Translations under genes and position numbers: made by a program | Shown: positions 62,490-64,000 of the stretch, piece by piece | Layout of the letters: each line of letters starts with the position of its first letter | How positions within the stretch are numbered: position 1 is the stretch's first letter | DNA from: Doryteuthis pealeii | Lineage: Eukaryota; Mollusca; Cephalopoda; Myopsida; Loliginidae | DNA length: 64,000 nucleotides | Direction: 5' to 3' | Assembly: GCA_023376005.1 (NCBI GenBank) | Contig: CM042157.1 | Coordinates: 66,786,479-66,850,478, forward strand | Notes under the pieces: generated by a model | What the model saw: only the letters and a program-made list of their open reading frames with translations | What the model was told of the DNA's origin: nothing | Database searches by the model: none

Positions 62490-63170
62490 TAATTAATTCT
62501 ACCAGTTTATCAATACACATGAAGTTAATGAATTATTTTACCAGTTTATATACGCATGAAGTTAATGAATTATTTTACCAGTTATCAATACGCAATGTAC
62601 CAGTTTATCAATACGCATGAAGTTAATGAATTATTTCTACCAGTTTATCAATACGCATGAAGTTAATGAATTATTTCTACCAGTTTATTTACCAGTTTAT
62701 CAATACGCATGAAGTTAATGAATTATTTTACCAGTTTATCAATACGCATGTTAACGATCTACCAGTTTGTCAATACACATGACGTTAACGAATTATTTCT
62801 ACCAGTTTGTCAATACACATGACGTTAACGAATTATTTCTACCAGTTTATCAATATGCATGAGGTTAATGAATTATTTCTACCAGTTTATCAATACACAT
62901 GAGGTTAATGAATTATTTCTACCAGTTTATCAATACGCATGAAGTTAATGAATTATTTCTACCAGTTTGTCAATACACATGACGTTAACAAATTATTTCT
63001 ACCAGTTTATCAATACACATGACGTTAATTATTTCTACCAGTTTGTCAATACACATGACGTTAACAAATTATTTCTACCAGTTTATCAATACACATGACG
63101 TTTTATTTCTACCAGTTTATCAATACACATGAAGTTAATGAATTATTTCTACCAGTTTATAAAACCAAAC
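62490..63170. repeat. Tandem repeat, 40-bp unit, about 17 copies
   Basis: The unit contains accagtttatcaatacgcat followed by gaagttaatgaattatttct. Variants (cacatgacgttaacgaa, short units lacking the second half) are interspersed. No hammerhead or CRISPR-type features. Confidence 0.9.
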
Positions 63171-63239
63171 CAAACAAATATTTACCTACAAACTATCTGC
63201 TTAAAAATCTTATATACAATTTTTAAAAAAAAAAAAAAC

Positions 63240-64000
63240 ACAAGATTTGGCATTAAATACCCCACAAGGGTTGATACGTCATTAAACAAAATAACCAACT
63301 AACCAGCCAACATATTTCTTTACAAAACAAAACAAAAATGAATTTCTTTCAAATTTACCCACAGCAGTTTTCCTATTCGTAATTTGTAACATAAATCCAT
63401 GAAAAGGAATTTTACAAAATTTAATTAAAAATTATTTTATTTTTTGTAATTTTTCAAATTATGAATATAATACATGTTATATATAGTAGCAAGAATATAC
63501 ACTGTCTAGGCATAGATTTTTAAGTTTTAATGTAATGAAATATATTATATTAGAAAGACTAACAAAATTAAATACGGACACATATAAAAGATTATACTTA
63601 TCTATTATCTATCTATTATTATACTAAAGCTGAGATTTTGAGCTTTCAATCCCTAAAGGCTTTTTTGCTGGTGACCTTGATCACACGAAATTTGTCCTAA
63701 ATTATTCCTTAGTTTTAGTATTACTAAATGTTTGAAAAAAATCCAATTTAATTGGTTCTAATTAGTCGTAATTTGCAATTAAGTCAAATCTTGACCCGTC
63801 TCTGTCTTTACATTATACATAACTCTCTTTTTTAATCTCTATATGCCAGTGAAGGGGAGTGAAATTGATCACAACATGTAATAGCAGCCCCCCCCTCTTC
63901 CAACACCCTCTCAGTAGAGTCCTTTGCTTGTCTTACATTATACATAACTCTCTTTTCCTCTCTATACGAGACTGAAGGGGAAATAAGCAATAAAATTCTA
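63240..64000. other. Window end: repeat tail and Helitron-like pieces
   Basis: Begins with a shared tail module (ggcattaaataccccacaag, 63249-63290). 63486-63590 is a 3' fragment of Helitron family 2 on the minus strand (tagcaagaatatacactgtc, ttagaaagactaacaaaatt). 63600 onwards starts tctattatctatctattatt, which could be another Helitron-type 5' end running out of the window. Confidence 0.4.

Noticed and set aside
62490..63170. CRISPR-like array
   Set aside because: There are no unique spacers; it is a plain tandem repeat in a eukaryotic genome.

Overview
The window is eukaryotic nuclear DNA, almost certainly from an invertebrate animal. It is AT-rich, intron-rich and packed with SINEs, LINE relics, Helitrons, mariner/hAT MITEs and microsatellites. 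The style of repeats and the protein sequence fit a mollusc or another lophotrochozoan, but I cannot name a species from sequence alone.

The only host protein-coding gene I can support is the 3' quarter of a VPS13A/C-type gene (chorein family, bridge-like lipid transfer protein). It runs on the + strand from 6013 to the stop codon at 38685 in 21 exons, about 740 codons. All splice sites are GT-AG and all exon phases agree except inside exon 17 (30501-30616). That exon needs two indels to read through, so it holds sequencing errors or a real frameshift. The exons encode the end of the VAB/SHR-BD region, the conserved VPS13_C/ATG2_C-like region and the C-terminal PH-like domain. A tRNA-Glu-like gene lies at 52193-52263.

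The left end looks like an assembly problem or a recent rearrangement. Bases 1-1064 repeat 42021-43086 (the region 3' of the gene) almost exactly in the same orientation, then come exactly 100 N. Next, 1165-4780 is an inverted, indel-ridden copy of 4850-7957, so exon 1 and its flanking satellite occur twice, head to head. Exons upstream of 6013 are therefore not in this window.

The introns and the 3' flank (38.7-64 kb) hold tRNA-derived SINEs (two with perfect target-site duplications), a roughly 500-bp repeat (called family B here), Helitron-like elements with A/T target sites, mariner and hAT MITEs, foldback MITEs with a telomere-like CCCTAA core, several LINE fragments (a reverse transcriptase at 59822-60740), a G-rich island (about 54.5-57.1 kb) and a 40-bp tandem repeat (62.49-63.17 kb).

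The most interesting signal is a set of hammerhead ribozyme motifs inside these short repeats. Three have a complete CUGANGA/GAAA core with base-paired stems (24006-24053 +, 58662-58715 +, 59530-59571 -). A fourth has one core change (58890-58931 -). At least three of these elements also carry a tRNA-like polymerase III head, and several lie in head-to-head palindromic pairs. They look like tRNA-headed retroposons that end in a self-cleaving ribozyme. A looser variant of the same layout recurs in other repeats of the window.
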